Assembly: GCA_013398295.1 (NCBI GenBank)
Contig: VZSF01000980.1
Location: forward strand, 1-64,000
Length of the DNA stretch: 64,000 nt
DNA from: Chionis minor
Lineage: Eukaryota; Chordata; Aves; Charadriiformes; Chionididae
Direction: 5' to 3'
The position numbers and the translations under genes were made by a program. Shown piece after piece: positions 11,901-24,500 of the stretch. The notes under the pieces are model-generated. The model saw only the letters and a program-made list of their open reading frames with translations. It made no database searches and had not been told where the DNA came from. The first letter of the stretch is position 1; each line of letters starts with the position of its first letter.

Positions 11901-13398
11901 TTATTATATAATAACAACTTTAACTGAAGCAAAATAAGTAGCATTCTTACAGCAGTAATTTCCTAACAAAATGGATTGTTTCTTTCAAAAATTGTCTGTT
12001 TAGGAAAGGAAGTTTAAAAAATTATCCTGCATATCGTATATAACCATACATTTGGCAATTTGATGTAAATTTGGAAGGAGGAATGAGGAAAGAAAGGAGA
12101 TGTGTTGAACGCTTGTGGCTCAACACGTGAAGAATTAGCCAGTGGAGGTGGGGAGTGCATTGTATGAGGCTTTACTGGGTGGTGGAAAGATGGGTAATGA
12201 ATAGAAATTAATAAGGAATGTTTGGGTCTGAAAAGTCAGCACTGACTATGGCATGATTTTAGAGAAAGATACCATATGCGTATGCAGTATTATGCAGCTG
12301 CATGACTTGCGCAAATGCATACAATGCTAAGAGGTAGAATCTAACAGAAAAGTTTGAGAAATTCTGGTTTACGTGGCTTCCATTTCTGTTACAAACTTAA
12401 TTTATTGCCAAACCAGTCTGATAATCAGAATATAACCCATGTATAAAAATCCTAGGAGCAATACAACATATGATACAGAATGCTTTAAACTTTTCTGATT
12501 TCAGATTCCTTTACTGCTTATTTCAACACTCTTCAATGGCAGTCTTCTCCTTAAAGTAGAAAAAATACAAGGAGGTAAAAAGTTATATTAGTAAATATGT
12601 GGACGCCTGCAGTGACAAAGTGGATTTAAACAGTGTACTGCTGTTACGTTATAGTTTAGCTGCACAAACACATGTAGATTGTTATTATTTTAATAATTTT
12701 CCATCAAATTGCACCCATTCTGAACAGATATTAACACCTTACTATATGTTTATAATATAGCACTCTAAAAATAACTAACATGGAGGTTACTGAAGTATGA
12801 ATAACACATAAAACCAGTAGCCCTTAAATGTATCAATATAAGCAAATAAACAAATAAATGCCTTTGCAAAGTAAAGAGTCTCCCTTTGAGATAGCAAGCT
12901 GACACCTTGGAAATACATCAGTTTAGATGACAGATACAACAACTACTCAATACAAGAAGAAAAGAAGAAAGATAAAAGAGAGATCCAGAGAGAAAACACA
13001 AAGTTGTCATCCTGTTTTCTCTGAATTTTCACTGGTATCTATTCTCTCCATGCACAGCCCTTCAGGCTCACAAATTATGTAATTGGATTGATTTTTCCCT
13101 TCAAAGTCCTGTCCAAGTGTTAATTCACAGGAGCTATTCAAAGCAAATGATCTATATATAGATTCTTCCCCTTACCTGAATGCAAGTTTTCAGTTGCATG
13201 GAACAAGGCTTTTTCCTATAACCTGGTATTTACAGGGCTTTACTGTGTTGTGATTAATTATTAAAGCAGCAAATCTGTCTAAATTATTCTTGTATCTGAA
13301 GGGACATATTACAATATTATCTTGTATCAGGTACAATGAAATAATGTGCACACAGGAAATTTTTCCGTATCTACATTCTCATTTCTTTTTTGTTTTAG

Positions 13399-13600
13399 AA
13401 AAGAAACCAGCACATACCAGCTTACTGAGATGAGTTACCCTACTAAGCTTTCAATCCAAGTATATGTCTGCATTTTCTTTATCTTGAGATTTTTCAATTA
13501 CCATAAAAATCCAGGCAATAAATACAGAAAAGATGAAGATATTTACCTATCTGGACAAAGAACTATTAAGATAACAAAATTAGGCTGCTTTTTGGAGAAG
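13399..13600 (+). other. Weak candidate exon (unassigned)
   Basis: A pyrimidine-rich acceptor (cttttttgttttag) ends at 13398 and a donor-like GAAG|GTATGA begins at 13601. One frame is open across the 202 bp, with peptide stretches such as KETSTYQLTEMSYPTKLS and GNKYRKDEDIYLSGQRT. The peptide resembles nothing I know. The base composition is the same as the surrounding DNA, so chance is the likelier explanation. Confidence 0.12.
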
Positions 13601-14477
13601 GTATGATTCTAATCGAACAAGTGAAAAAGATCTAGGACCAGATCAACAAACAGGAATACTTCATTCTTTGTTACTGGACAAATTCAAGAGTCTTTATGTG
13701 AACACAAATCCCGAGAAGATAATTTATTTCCAGAGGAGAAAACTTCCAGCTGTGCCTATGTCATATCTGAATTTTACATCACTGCTTTTCTTGTTTTAAA
13801 ATTCTGGAGAGAACAGAGGAGGGGTGGGGTAACCTGAAAAAAGTGATTGCTTCTTTTGTTTGAATCCATTTAGGGTATCTCTATAATCCGTCTTTTTGAA
13901 ATATTCAGAATATAAGCTGATCTTGTAAAATGAGCAGAGAAAAGAACCTATCTTGAAGCATTTCAGTGAGTGTGTGATGAATTAGATGTTTTTAGTTGCA
14001 AATATTTTAGGAATATCTAAAAGAATGTTCTTACTCCATATCTCAAATGACACATGCTACAAAGTTATCAGTTTTGCATTGTTCCTTTTTCTGCATTGAA
14101 ACAGGAAGAAAGAACATGTCTGATTTGCACTGGGGGCTACAAAATCAATGTGCAAGGAGGTTTTGCAGTATCTAACAAATGCTTAATTTTCCTCAGTATA
14201 TCTTCAGGAAGATATCTAAATCTTCAGTCAAATTGAGTCAAATCTACAGTCTGTGTTTCCTGATCATGTGTGAAATTTTGTGTTTCAGAAGAACTCTTAG
14301 GCCATCCAAGAAGATATCTTTTATCATTGGAAGCCTAAAGGTGGCTGAACAAAAGGCATTCTGAACTTTTATCACAGTTTGGTGAAAAAAACTTATTTCA
14401 TATAATAATTTAGATGTCATTTACGTAAATTTGATGTGGCCTTAAGTACCGAGTTGTTGATTTTGTGCGAGGAATTC

Positions 14478-14752
14478 ATGTCCTTTCACTGGACTCAATC
14501 CAGTAAATCCACATCTCTCTTGTACTGGGGAGTCTAGCAATGGACCCAGAATTCCAGATGTGCCTCCCCAGGGCCAAGCAGATGGGGATGGTCCCCTCCT
14601 TTGACCTGCTGGCCACGCTGCCTAATTCAGTCCAGAAGGCAGTTGGCTGCTTTTGTTGCAAGGACCCCACTCATGGGGTAGCTGGGGTCCACTGGGACCC
14701 CTGGAGAGCTGCTCTGCAGAACTCTTCCCAGTCATCCCTGCCCCATCCCTAA
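14478..14752 (-). mobile_element. Internal CR1 fragment, minus strand
   Basis: On the complement this is the late ORF2 region of CR1. The plus strand shows the characteristic 'tctcttgtactggggagtct', 'gacctgctggccacgctgcc' and 'ccactgggacccctggagag' blocks. Both the 5' part and the true 3' end (UTR and octamer tail) are missing, so the piece has lost its 3' side after insertion. It is less AT-rich than its flanks. Confidence 0.8.
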
Positions 14753-17700
14753 CATGTTTTGGTTTCTGGAGTTAAGTTACTTGTACTCAAAGAAGCAGAA
14801 AATAATAGAAAGTAGCAATAGCAGAAAAAACTATTATTACATAACACATATACAATGTGCCACACATTATGTGGAGCATAATTTAATGTTTTTGTTTGTG
14901 TATGAGAGTGACGGCAGCACCTCTACTGACAGATAAAAGATATCACTAAATTTATGCTTATAAAGGTGGAAGAAGATATTAAAATGGGGGACAACACATG
15001 CAAAAAGATGAGTTACACAAAATTAGAGAGAAACTATTCCAGAAAACATACAGAATATTCATGAAAGATCCTAAACAAATTGAACATCTTAATACTAAAA
15101 TAGTGTCTCATACTGAACAAAGAGGTTTTCTCTGGGAAGAGGAAGTTGTTATCTTGAAAACACTGAAATAAATGAGGTGACAAACAGCATGCACATTAAT
15201 ACATTCAATACAGAGTTCAGCTGTGGCCTAAAGCATTATCAATGACAATGAGCTAAAGGAAAGATTAATAGCTGTGACACCGCTGGAAGAAATAAGTAAT
15301 CATGCCACCATTCTCAATAAAAAATATATTAAAATATAATCAGAAGAGGATCCCAAATTTGTTAGTTTTACATATAAGCCTAGAAATCTAAAAAGAAATT
15401 AAAATTCAAAAGAATTTTGAAAATTAAATATGTAAGTCATAGATAAAGAAAGAAATAAACTCATAACTAGGCATTCTGATTTTCTGTGATTTTGCAATCT
15501 GGTAGTGATGAAAAGATTAAAATATTTAGGAACAGAATTCAGGAGAAAATCCTTCATGAGCTATAATCTGTTTTCAATCTACTAAAAGCAAATGGACACA
15601 AATCCGCTGAAACACATGAAATATTTTCCATGACACTATTTAAAGTGTCAACTAACAGAAGTTCTTAGATTATGTTTAAGAACTTGTATCATGATGTGTG
15701 AACATTGTGTTTCTATTGCCTTGCACTCTAAACCTATCCTAGTAGGGGGCACTGATGTTATACATTACAATGCATTCAAACAGAACAGTGAAAGAGGTCA
15801 GATTTGATGCCAGCTGTCTAATCTATCACAATTATCTGATTTTAAACCCTCTTGGCACAAAGTGAGGGAAAATAATTTTTCTGTTTACCATTAATTTTCC
15901 CACTGAGCATAGCCTGTTGATAATAAAAGCAAACAAAAAACAGTGTAAATGGATAATAACCTGGCACCATTGAACTAGTTCTGAAGGTTAATTCATCATA
16001 CACTTACCTTCAAGAAAGTGTTATGTTACAAAGAACCTTATTTCTTGCTGATTATCAGTTGGGTACTTTCCCCCCTCAGCACCCACAGCCAAGGCATAGA
16101 TTTGACTTTCAAAAGCTCCTTAAAAGCTCAGGTTAAGAGTATGCAAAATATCTATAGTTTAGTTCAAATATCTATCATTGCATATCCTGAATTATTTATA
16201 GCACTGACCAGAATAGCGATAGTAGGCTGGTACATATGCGTAAATTCCTTCCACAGTATTCTGCACTGGGAGGGAGTTGAAAGTCTGCTATAGGAGAAGA
16301 ATGACTCTCATTTCAGTGACAATAAATCAGTGAAATGAGAATTAATAATTTCTATCCGTAATGCTACTCCAGAATTTTCTTCTGAAGTCATGAACCAGAA
16401 AAAGCTCAGAGTGTATTGACTCAAGTTACTTGTAATCATGCATTGGACGTGCATTGGATTTTGTTCTCTCTAAAAAGTATGTTTATCAATTAAATCAGAA
16501 TGGCATGCATATTATCTCCACGTAAATGTTGACGAAGTGTGACATATATCTTGATAGTTCAAGTAGACTCATAGTGTTGCACCTCTATGCCACAGCCAAA
16601 TAAAGAAAGGAAGTATTTTTGACACTTAATTTAATTAACAGACAAAAAAACCAATCAAACACCTGTTAAAAGACACCAAAGAACCTGGACATAATTTAGA
16701 AAGCTGATAATGGCACACATCCCATGACTAATGCAAACATGTTGCAGGTTACACTTCCTAGACCTTACTCAGATCACTTAAAAACATGCCATTTTTCAAT
16801 AATTTCTTTTTGATCAGTATTACAAAAAGATATTTATTTAATACCAATTAACAAACTCATTCCTTCTTCCTTCATTCATTCTAGATTTTATTTTTTTCCC
16901 ATGTTTATAACATAGGGACATGGCTTTAGAAAGTCTTTATGACACGAAGTCCTTTGATGTTTTTTGTAACCTTAGTCCGCTGAAATGGCTTGGGAGGATC
17001 GTATAGACTAGTCTTCTACAGTCACATGCCCTCAGATGAACACGGTGAATTGCTTTGACTGTGCATATTTATTACATGTTGCTTTTTTTCCCCTCTCTGG
17101 CAGAGTGTAGACTGCCATTTTTACTTACAAGTTAAAAAAAAAATATCATCCTTTTTATTTTTAACTGTATCCTTGCTGAAAAAAACTGTTCAAAATTGCC
17201 ATTTCTGTTACTGCCGTTTCACCTCAGTGCCTCCTAATCCTTTCAGTATGATTTAGGTGTATGATGTATCACCAATCTACCTAGAACATTCCTGTTCCTT
17301 CTATTGCATGGCAATAAGGAGCCTTGACCCTACTAGATGTTGTTTATTCAGCTTACAACTTCTTTCAGATTTAATAGGTAATCCTTCATCCAAAAGCAAA
17401 CAGCCCTTAAATGGCCTCAGATAGATCTGCAAAGTGTTTGTTTTCAGCATTGCTGCATTCCATCCCATTTATGACCTTTTACAATGAAAAACTGACTTCA
17501 TATTCTTCTAAATGCTTGGGCAATAATGGGAAGAGAAACCAGCCACAAGATCCCATGCCACACTATAAAGGGCATTTACCAGTAAGAAATTAAAGGAGGT
17601 TTAACACTTGCTTTTTCCTGTCAAAATACATTTAAAATGAAGAGATGAAAGTCAAGCAACATTATTATGTATTAACCCCATTTCTTCATCATCAAATCTG

Positions 17701-20700
17701 GTTTAGGTCCAAACAGTCTTCTTTCTCACATTAGAAATACAGAAATATGTTTACATACTCAGTAATAATCTAGGTCATGTAGCCTCTAAAATGATAACCA
17801 CAGAAGGAAAAAAATAGTTGTATATGTATTTGCTACTTAATAAACATTGTACAAACTAATTTTCTCATCGTCATTGCAAATCAGATACAGCTGCAATATC
17901 TCTAATCTTGCCAATTGGCTGAAATTAGCGTGAAGCTTTTTTCTCCCCCTGTCTTATCTCTAGTGTTTTCAGATTTTAACCAATTTTTAATGAAGGGGAA
18001 TATTTCGAACATTCTTCTTTTGTATTCTGAATTATTTTTTTAAAAATTAGTTATAGTATTCTTGTCCTCTAACAGAAAAAGATATTAATTTAAAAAAAAA
18101 AGTCTAAGAAATCATAAAAAAGCAGGAAATGTAATTTGTGGTGCAGTATTTAATTAAATCATTAATAATTCATTAAATTTTGCATTAAGTTTCAGCAGTA
18201 CACATGGGTACCACTTGGAAGATCAGCCCTTATATTTATCTGTCTAATCTATTACACATATTACAGAGAGAAAGCAAATGTTTTCTCATGATGTACAACT
18301 TTACCTTACTTAAATACAACACAGAACACATGTCTGTATGCTTATATTTAAATATAAGACAGAAGAAAAGTGTTGAACAATGCAGGAATCTGACGTTCAT
18401 GGTCCTAAGCAATGTGCGGTGTAGTAGTTGCAGAGGAACTCATCCTCATGGGAAACTCACTTATTTTCTAGCTGAAATTTTAACTTTAAAAATAAATTTA
18501 AAATTCTTTAATGACATTTTGTGGAACGTACTGAACAATAAGGTGCTTCAGTTCTGCTGTCTGCATTACAAGTTGTAGTGAAGACTGTCTCCTGTACGTT
18601 GCAGTACAACACTGCTGCCCAAAATCATAAATATCCAACTTGGCTTTACAGGCAGCAGGGCTTTACTGAGGGGCTGGAGCCTTACAGAGGAAAAACATGT
18701 AGAATTTATGGGGAAAAACACACACTCAGACACGAACACATGCATACTTGCAGCATCACGTGCAGTTTGGGACAACTGTTAGGCAGGTCCCAGGTGCCTC
18801 AAGGGGACTTATGGAGCAGGCAAGGGGTGGGGGGGATGGAGACCCAGACCTCAGAGCTGACAGGTCTTTTCCTTTGGCAATGTGTTTCCAGGCAGCCCTT
18901 GGCCCCTGACCAACCTGGGCTGCCTGAGCTGCTCATTGATGGGCTGCTGTTTTCCTAGGCAGTGGCAGGTGCCTTATGCTTCTGTGCAACTGTTTTTTTC
19001 CTACTTTGGTACTATTTCTTTGCTTTCTAATACTTGAAGCAGTTTTTTCTCAGCTCCCAGTGCTGGTCTCTCCTTCAGCGACCAGCAACTGGCAATTAGA
19101 GGGGGTTTTTCCCAACTTGTGTCCATATTTTCAAGACTTGTACTATTATCTCACACTTAAACTGTGTATCATAGTAAGAGATACCTGGTACCAAACTCCA
19201 GGTCACACAGACAGTTTTCTATCAAGTTGACTGACCAAGACTAGAGCATCACACGTGTAGCATACAGCAGTTACCAAAATTTTAACCAGTGACCTATTAG
19301 TAACAAAGGCAATACTGTTCATTCTGGGTCACCATGATGCAAAGCTAGACGCCAGATGACTTTCTTTCCACTACAAGAACGATGCAGAAATTCTTACTAA
19401 ATAGCAGTAGGGTCATTTTTGAATTAGCATAGGACTGCTGGGGTATTAGGTAGATCAAGTGGTTAAAGCCAGAAATCCCTGCACTACATTTCATTGTGCA
19501 ATGAAGATATATCCCATAGTATTGTGAAAAGAATGTCAGATATCCACTTACAGATGCTGAGGTAACTGCCTGTCTCGAATAAAATAGCTATAACTTATAA
19601 TTGTGTGAAAAAATCATCATTTTCCTTCAATGAAAAAAACCCCCTAAAAAGTACAGTTTCTTCACGTAGCTCTGGAATATGATTACACTGCTCTATGCTG
19701 TGACTGAGTTCATTTGTGGAAACCAGGAAAGCACTAAGCGCACATAATGTCATGCCTCTACTTACCCATACAACCACTGAATAAGCATACATTATGCTTC
19801 TTAAATTTCATTAACCCCGTTACAATCATGTTGCTCCACTATACAGTATTCAATTTCTTTTGTAATTAAAGGATATAAGAAACTGGATAATTGGAGAAAA
19901 TTATCATCTATATTCTCCACTACAGATGACCCCAGAAACCAATCTGAATGTTTTCCTGCATTCGTTTCCATTGCTTGAGATTTACAGACAGTAAAAGCCA
20001 ACAGAAAAATAAACGTTCGTACTTGGGCTGACTGTTGACCAGTAGCCTGTTTCCAGTCTTAGGGAAGACTGGCTATATAAACCACAAAAGAATACAGCAC
20101 ATTGGAATTATACCTATCTCAAGAGATATCAGAGTTTACACACTAGAATTATGATTATGCATAAACTGCATCTAAAAGCTTTATTCAAAATTGTATTCAA
20201 AGCTTTGACATAGCAGAATTTATAAATGAATGTAACAATAATTATTGGTTTGGAACACTTGTTTTCTTATCTCTTCCCAATATGGTGTAAATTATACACT
20301 GTGAAATACCTGTTAAATCACCTTCAAGGTATAATGATAAAATGAGATTTATCAACTTGACAGTAAACTAATTTCAAATCGATTTATAGGAGCTCAGTAC
20401 ATTATGAAATGTTTATACTATGTAAACACTTTATCAAGGCAGGCAATGAAGCTTCCTTTCTAGTGTTTGCACCAAGACACAGAAACTGTTCATGTGATCA
20501 AAAATTAATATTTACCTTGTATAACTCATACTTTATTCACAGAATATCATTCTGGCCTAGTTACTGGAGAAGGTGCAGCTATACTGAGACATTTAGGTCA
20601 GTTTTCAGTTTAGCCTTTCTTTAACACTGGCCACACTATAGCCAAAAATCGAGTCTGATTCAGAACTCAGCTAAATACATTTATTTAGAAAAAACAAAGG

Positions 20701-21389
20701 AAAAAAGACAAGAAGGTAATTTTGCATTAGGATATTCCTGACAGTGTCCCTATCCACCATTGAATTCTTCACTTCCTCTGCCTCCTTAGCACAGCAGATG
20801 TAACCGCCTCCAGTGGGACTGCTTAACTACTGATGGAAAAATGATCTTCACTGTTCAAGATTTACACTTGCTTTTCTGTACCTAACTCATCACTGAGCTA
20901 TGGACATCTCTTTCCTTCTATAACTTGGTCAAAAGAGATGAGCAGCATTAACACAACAAGGTTGCTGAAATTCTAAGCTGAATATCACTGAATCTTGGTA
21001 GACTGGCCTCTAGAGATCTGGGGAGTAGTCTGCAGACTCCAGTAGGGCTATTTTTATGTGATGTAGTGAAATGTAGTGAAGCTGTAGATCCTTAATATGC
21101 TTTCGCTCCTGATGCTAATACTGAATTAATTGAACATTCACTTACTGTTAGAGATTCCATGTGGACTATAATATTTCACATGTAGTATGCTTCTGTAAAA
21201 TGTGCTGTCAGCATTCATAATGGGGCTAGAGTAGTGACCAAATAAAACATCAAGTTCATTTTGAATTGAAGACAGAATTATTGATTGGCATGGTGGTTTT
21301 GTTCTTTCTTGTGTTTTTTCGTGTTTTTTTCCCATTTTTTTTTTAGTCTTGTACTCCTTTAATGAGAAGATGAAAGATGAAATTGCAAC
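14753..21389. other. Unique AT-rich DNA
   Basis: No gene or dispersed repeat was recognised. The section 18578-18970 is markedly less AT-rich and has a 126-codon plus-strand open frame (18578-18958) rich in Gln, Gly and Leu. It matches no family I know and has no clear splice or promoter context. Confidence 0.5.
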
Positions 21390-21560
21390 ATAGAATCATA
21401 GAATCATCTAGGTTGGAAGGCACCTTTTAGATCATCTAGTCCAACCATTAGCCTAACACTGCCAAAACCACCACTAAATCATGTCCCTAAGCACCATGTT
21501 TTACCCATCTTTTAAACACCTCCAGGGATTGTAATTCAACCACTTACATAGGCAGCCTGT
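21390..21560 (-). mobile_element. CR1 3' end, minus strand
   Basis: The plus strand begins with the complement of the CR1 tail ('atagaatcatagaatcatct') and the conserved 'ggttggaaggcacctttt', followed by 'agtccaacc' and later 'acacctccagggattg'. It breaks off at 'ggcagcctgt'. This is a short 5'-truncated insertion with an intact 3' end. Confidence 0.92.
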
Positions 21561-24500
21561 AAAATTCAACAGGATGGTTAATTAATTAGTACCAAGGTCA
21601 CTGCTGACTAACAACAGCTTGTTTACCTAAAGTACTAATTAAACTGAAAACAAATCACTGATTTATCCTGTTGAAATAGTTGCTTGTGACACAGTTCAAG
21701 CCTTGTCTATAGAAAATTGGCACTTTATAAGAAAAAAGAAAGCCGTATTTTTCAACAAATTTCAGTAATAGTTTTCATTAAGGACTAATGTTTGTCCCAA
21801 TGAATTATGCTGTCATTAGCTACATATTGCATTAAGCACATGCTTTTCTTCTTTCCCTTCTAAATTGCAATATTGTTTTCATTCATGTCTTTGCCTACTG
21901 AGAAATGAAAGAGCCATGTATGAAACCATTTATGTACATTTATACAAAAATATGTAAAGTATATTTTGCCTAGAAAAGTATCTTTTGTCTTCTGTGGATA
22001 CTCAGACTTCGGGCTTTTATTTTTAAGGAATCTTTGATTCATCTTAAGGCTTTATAATTTATTCCAAGAGAGGAATGAATTTCAGTGTCTCTGTCATACA
22101 TTGGTTTGTGTACTGTACTAAGCTTTTTTTGCAAAGGGTTTTTGTCATAGTTGCTAGCAAAAGTTTCATGTCATTTTATATCTAAGTGTGTTTTATAATA
22201 ATATTTTAGTTCAAAGTAGAGCTGAGTACATATTGCAAATTTTTTGAGACTTTACTGTGTTAAGGTGTTATAAACTGAAGTCTTACAACATCGTATCAAA
22301 GAAGAAAAACATATTGAATAAATAACAGTAAAAAATATGTTCCTAAAAATGGCCAACACAATATGAAAGCAGGTATGTACCTTCCAGGCCTGATTGCCAA
22401 ACTTTCCAAACACTAAAAATCAATTATAACATTCCCCAACTGTTCAACAGACCATATCCCATTCAACAGTGTTATAAGCAGGGAACTATGAAAAGGAAAA
22501 TCAACTCTGAGTCACCGGTCAAACATAAATGACCAATCTGGTTATGGTGCGCACAACACATAAAAAAAAGGAGACATTAATTTTCAGCTGTGATTAAAGC
22601 AGAGCACAAGTGGGAATTCAGCTGAACCAATGATATTATCATAGTATTCCTGAGTCTGGTATAGAGGCCTAAATGAGATATCAGGTAATCTCAGTGTTTT
22701 ATATTTTTAAAAATCTGAAGAAGATAAATAGAATTTTTGACAAATGGAAATTAAACATAGATTGTGCCATATTGAGCAAGCTTCTTTCTTTGGAAACAAA
22801 TACCAAGTCTTATTATTTTATCAGCAAAGGGAAAAAAGTGGACCTTATTTATCTTATCTTCAGTAAAGTGTTTAGTGTAGTGTTATGATTAGTTGGGGAA
22901 GTTCTGGAGGAAAATAAAAATTAGTATATAAATTCTAAAGTGGACTTTATACTTTTTTTAAGCTAGACTTCTAACCTTTGTAACGAACAATAATAGATAA
23001 AAGTTTTAATAAAAATTAAAGTTTTTTTAAATCCTACCTTATGATTAAGCAAGAAATAATAATAATATAGTATAATACAACATAATGACAATAACCAATA
23101 TAGGAACAGGTAACACAATATAGTAACATTAATAAAAATGAATTCAATAGGCATTATGAATATATACATAACAGGGAAAGGGAAGGAATATGTGGTGATG
23201 GACTCATGGATTGGTTTGTTACCCTCCAGAGAGCAAGCAGTACTAGGCAACTAACAGCAATTGTGCAATTTGAATTCACAAAGCACATGGACTATAAAAT
23301 AAGTCAGAGGACAGTTCTGAACAAATAAATACTGTAATCTTTGATGAAATACAGTTCTCACCCTTGTTAAGGCACCTATTATTCTGAGAGGTATGTTAGG
23401 AACCTTTTGAAACTTAGAAGCAAAAACTCTTGGTTTATATTGTCTCATGAAGATACAAGAAATGTGTTGGCTGTTAGTTTTGGGGTTTTTTTAAATGTAA
23501 TAAAAAACTATTTCACATGTAAATTTTGAAAATTGTCTAATGCTAATCACAATAGCAAGTGTTACACTTTGGGGACATACTACCTTCAATAGCCAGAGCA
23601 ATCAAAAGATGACAAGCATGATTAATTGTTAACATTGTATAGTCCTCTTATGGTGAATCATATCCAGCTTTTCTTTGATACTCATACTTTCTCTTAATCA
23701 AACCTGAAAATAGCAAGAAAGATTTTGTGACAGGCTGCAGTTTCAGTGAACTTCAAAGGCAATCCTGTGTTTAAAGGCAAGATTGCTGAGGAAAGGTTTT
23801 TGATGTGATAGTTTTGTGGGGTTAAAAGGCAATACCTTATACAAGGAGGATAAAAGATATATTTATATATGTGTAGTTGCATGAGGAACAGTGAAAGGAG
23901 GAATTAACTTTAAGTCAGTCAAGCAGCCTTTGTTAAAAAGTCACTAGAAGAAGAATGAGTACAATAAACTATGATCTATTGGGTCTTATATTTGTACCGG
24001 TTTCCTAGTCCTAAGACAAAGTATTGATGCACGAGGCAGTTAAAAAGCAGATAAATTACTGTAAGTCAACATCTTCCTAGGTGGTTTGAATAAGATAAGA
24101 ATCAGACCTGCCAACTGGTTATGCAAATTTAATGGATATTTTTAAAAACACAGAATCTACCAATTTGTGTACAATTGCATTGGTTTTTGTTTGGAATTTT
24201 TTTTAAGGAAAACTAATAATTTTCACCAACATACAGCAAAGAGTTTGGCCACTACTTATTTAGATCAGTAGTACATATAAAAAAGTAGAATTTTCCGTCT
24301 TAGTGGTAGAAGGCACAAGAACTTGACACCATAGAGGGCATGGCTGAAAGAAAGATAACATCTGTAGAGTAGGACATCTGAAGGGCCCTGAAAATGCTCT
24401 GCCTACCTGCTTATCAGCTAGAAGTCTGCAGGCACTTAAAATTTTTGCCATTAAAATTAATTAAAGGTAAGATTTTGCTGGAAATTCAGAAATATCTTTT

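Larger units (their letters stand above)
8297..14477. other. Unique AT-rich DNA with minor simple repeats
   Basis: No gene or dispersed repeat was recognised. It contains the trinucleotide microsatellite at 8881-8923 and an exon-like pattern at 13399-13600, both listed separately. Confidence 0.5.

Noticed and set aside
18578..18958. 126-codon plus-strand open frame
   Set aside because: It lies in a locally GC-richer segment where stops are rarer. There is no homology I recognise, and no convincing Kozak context, splice sites or polyadenylation context.
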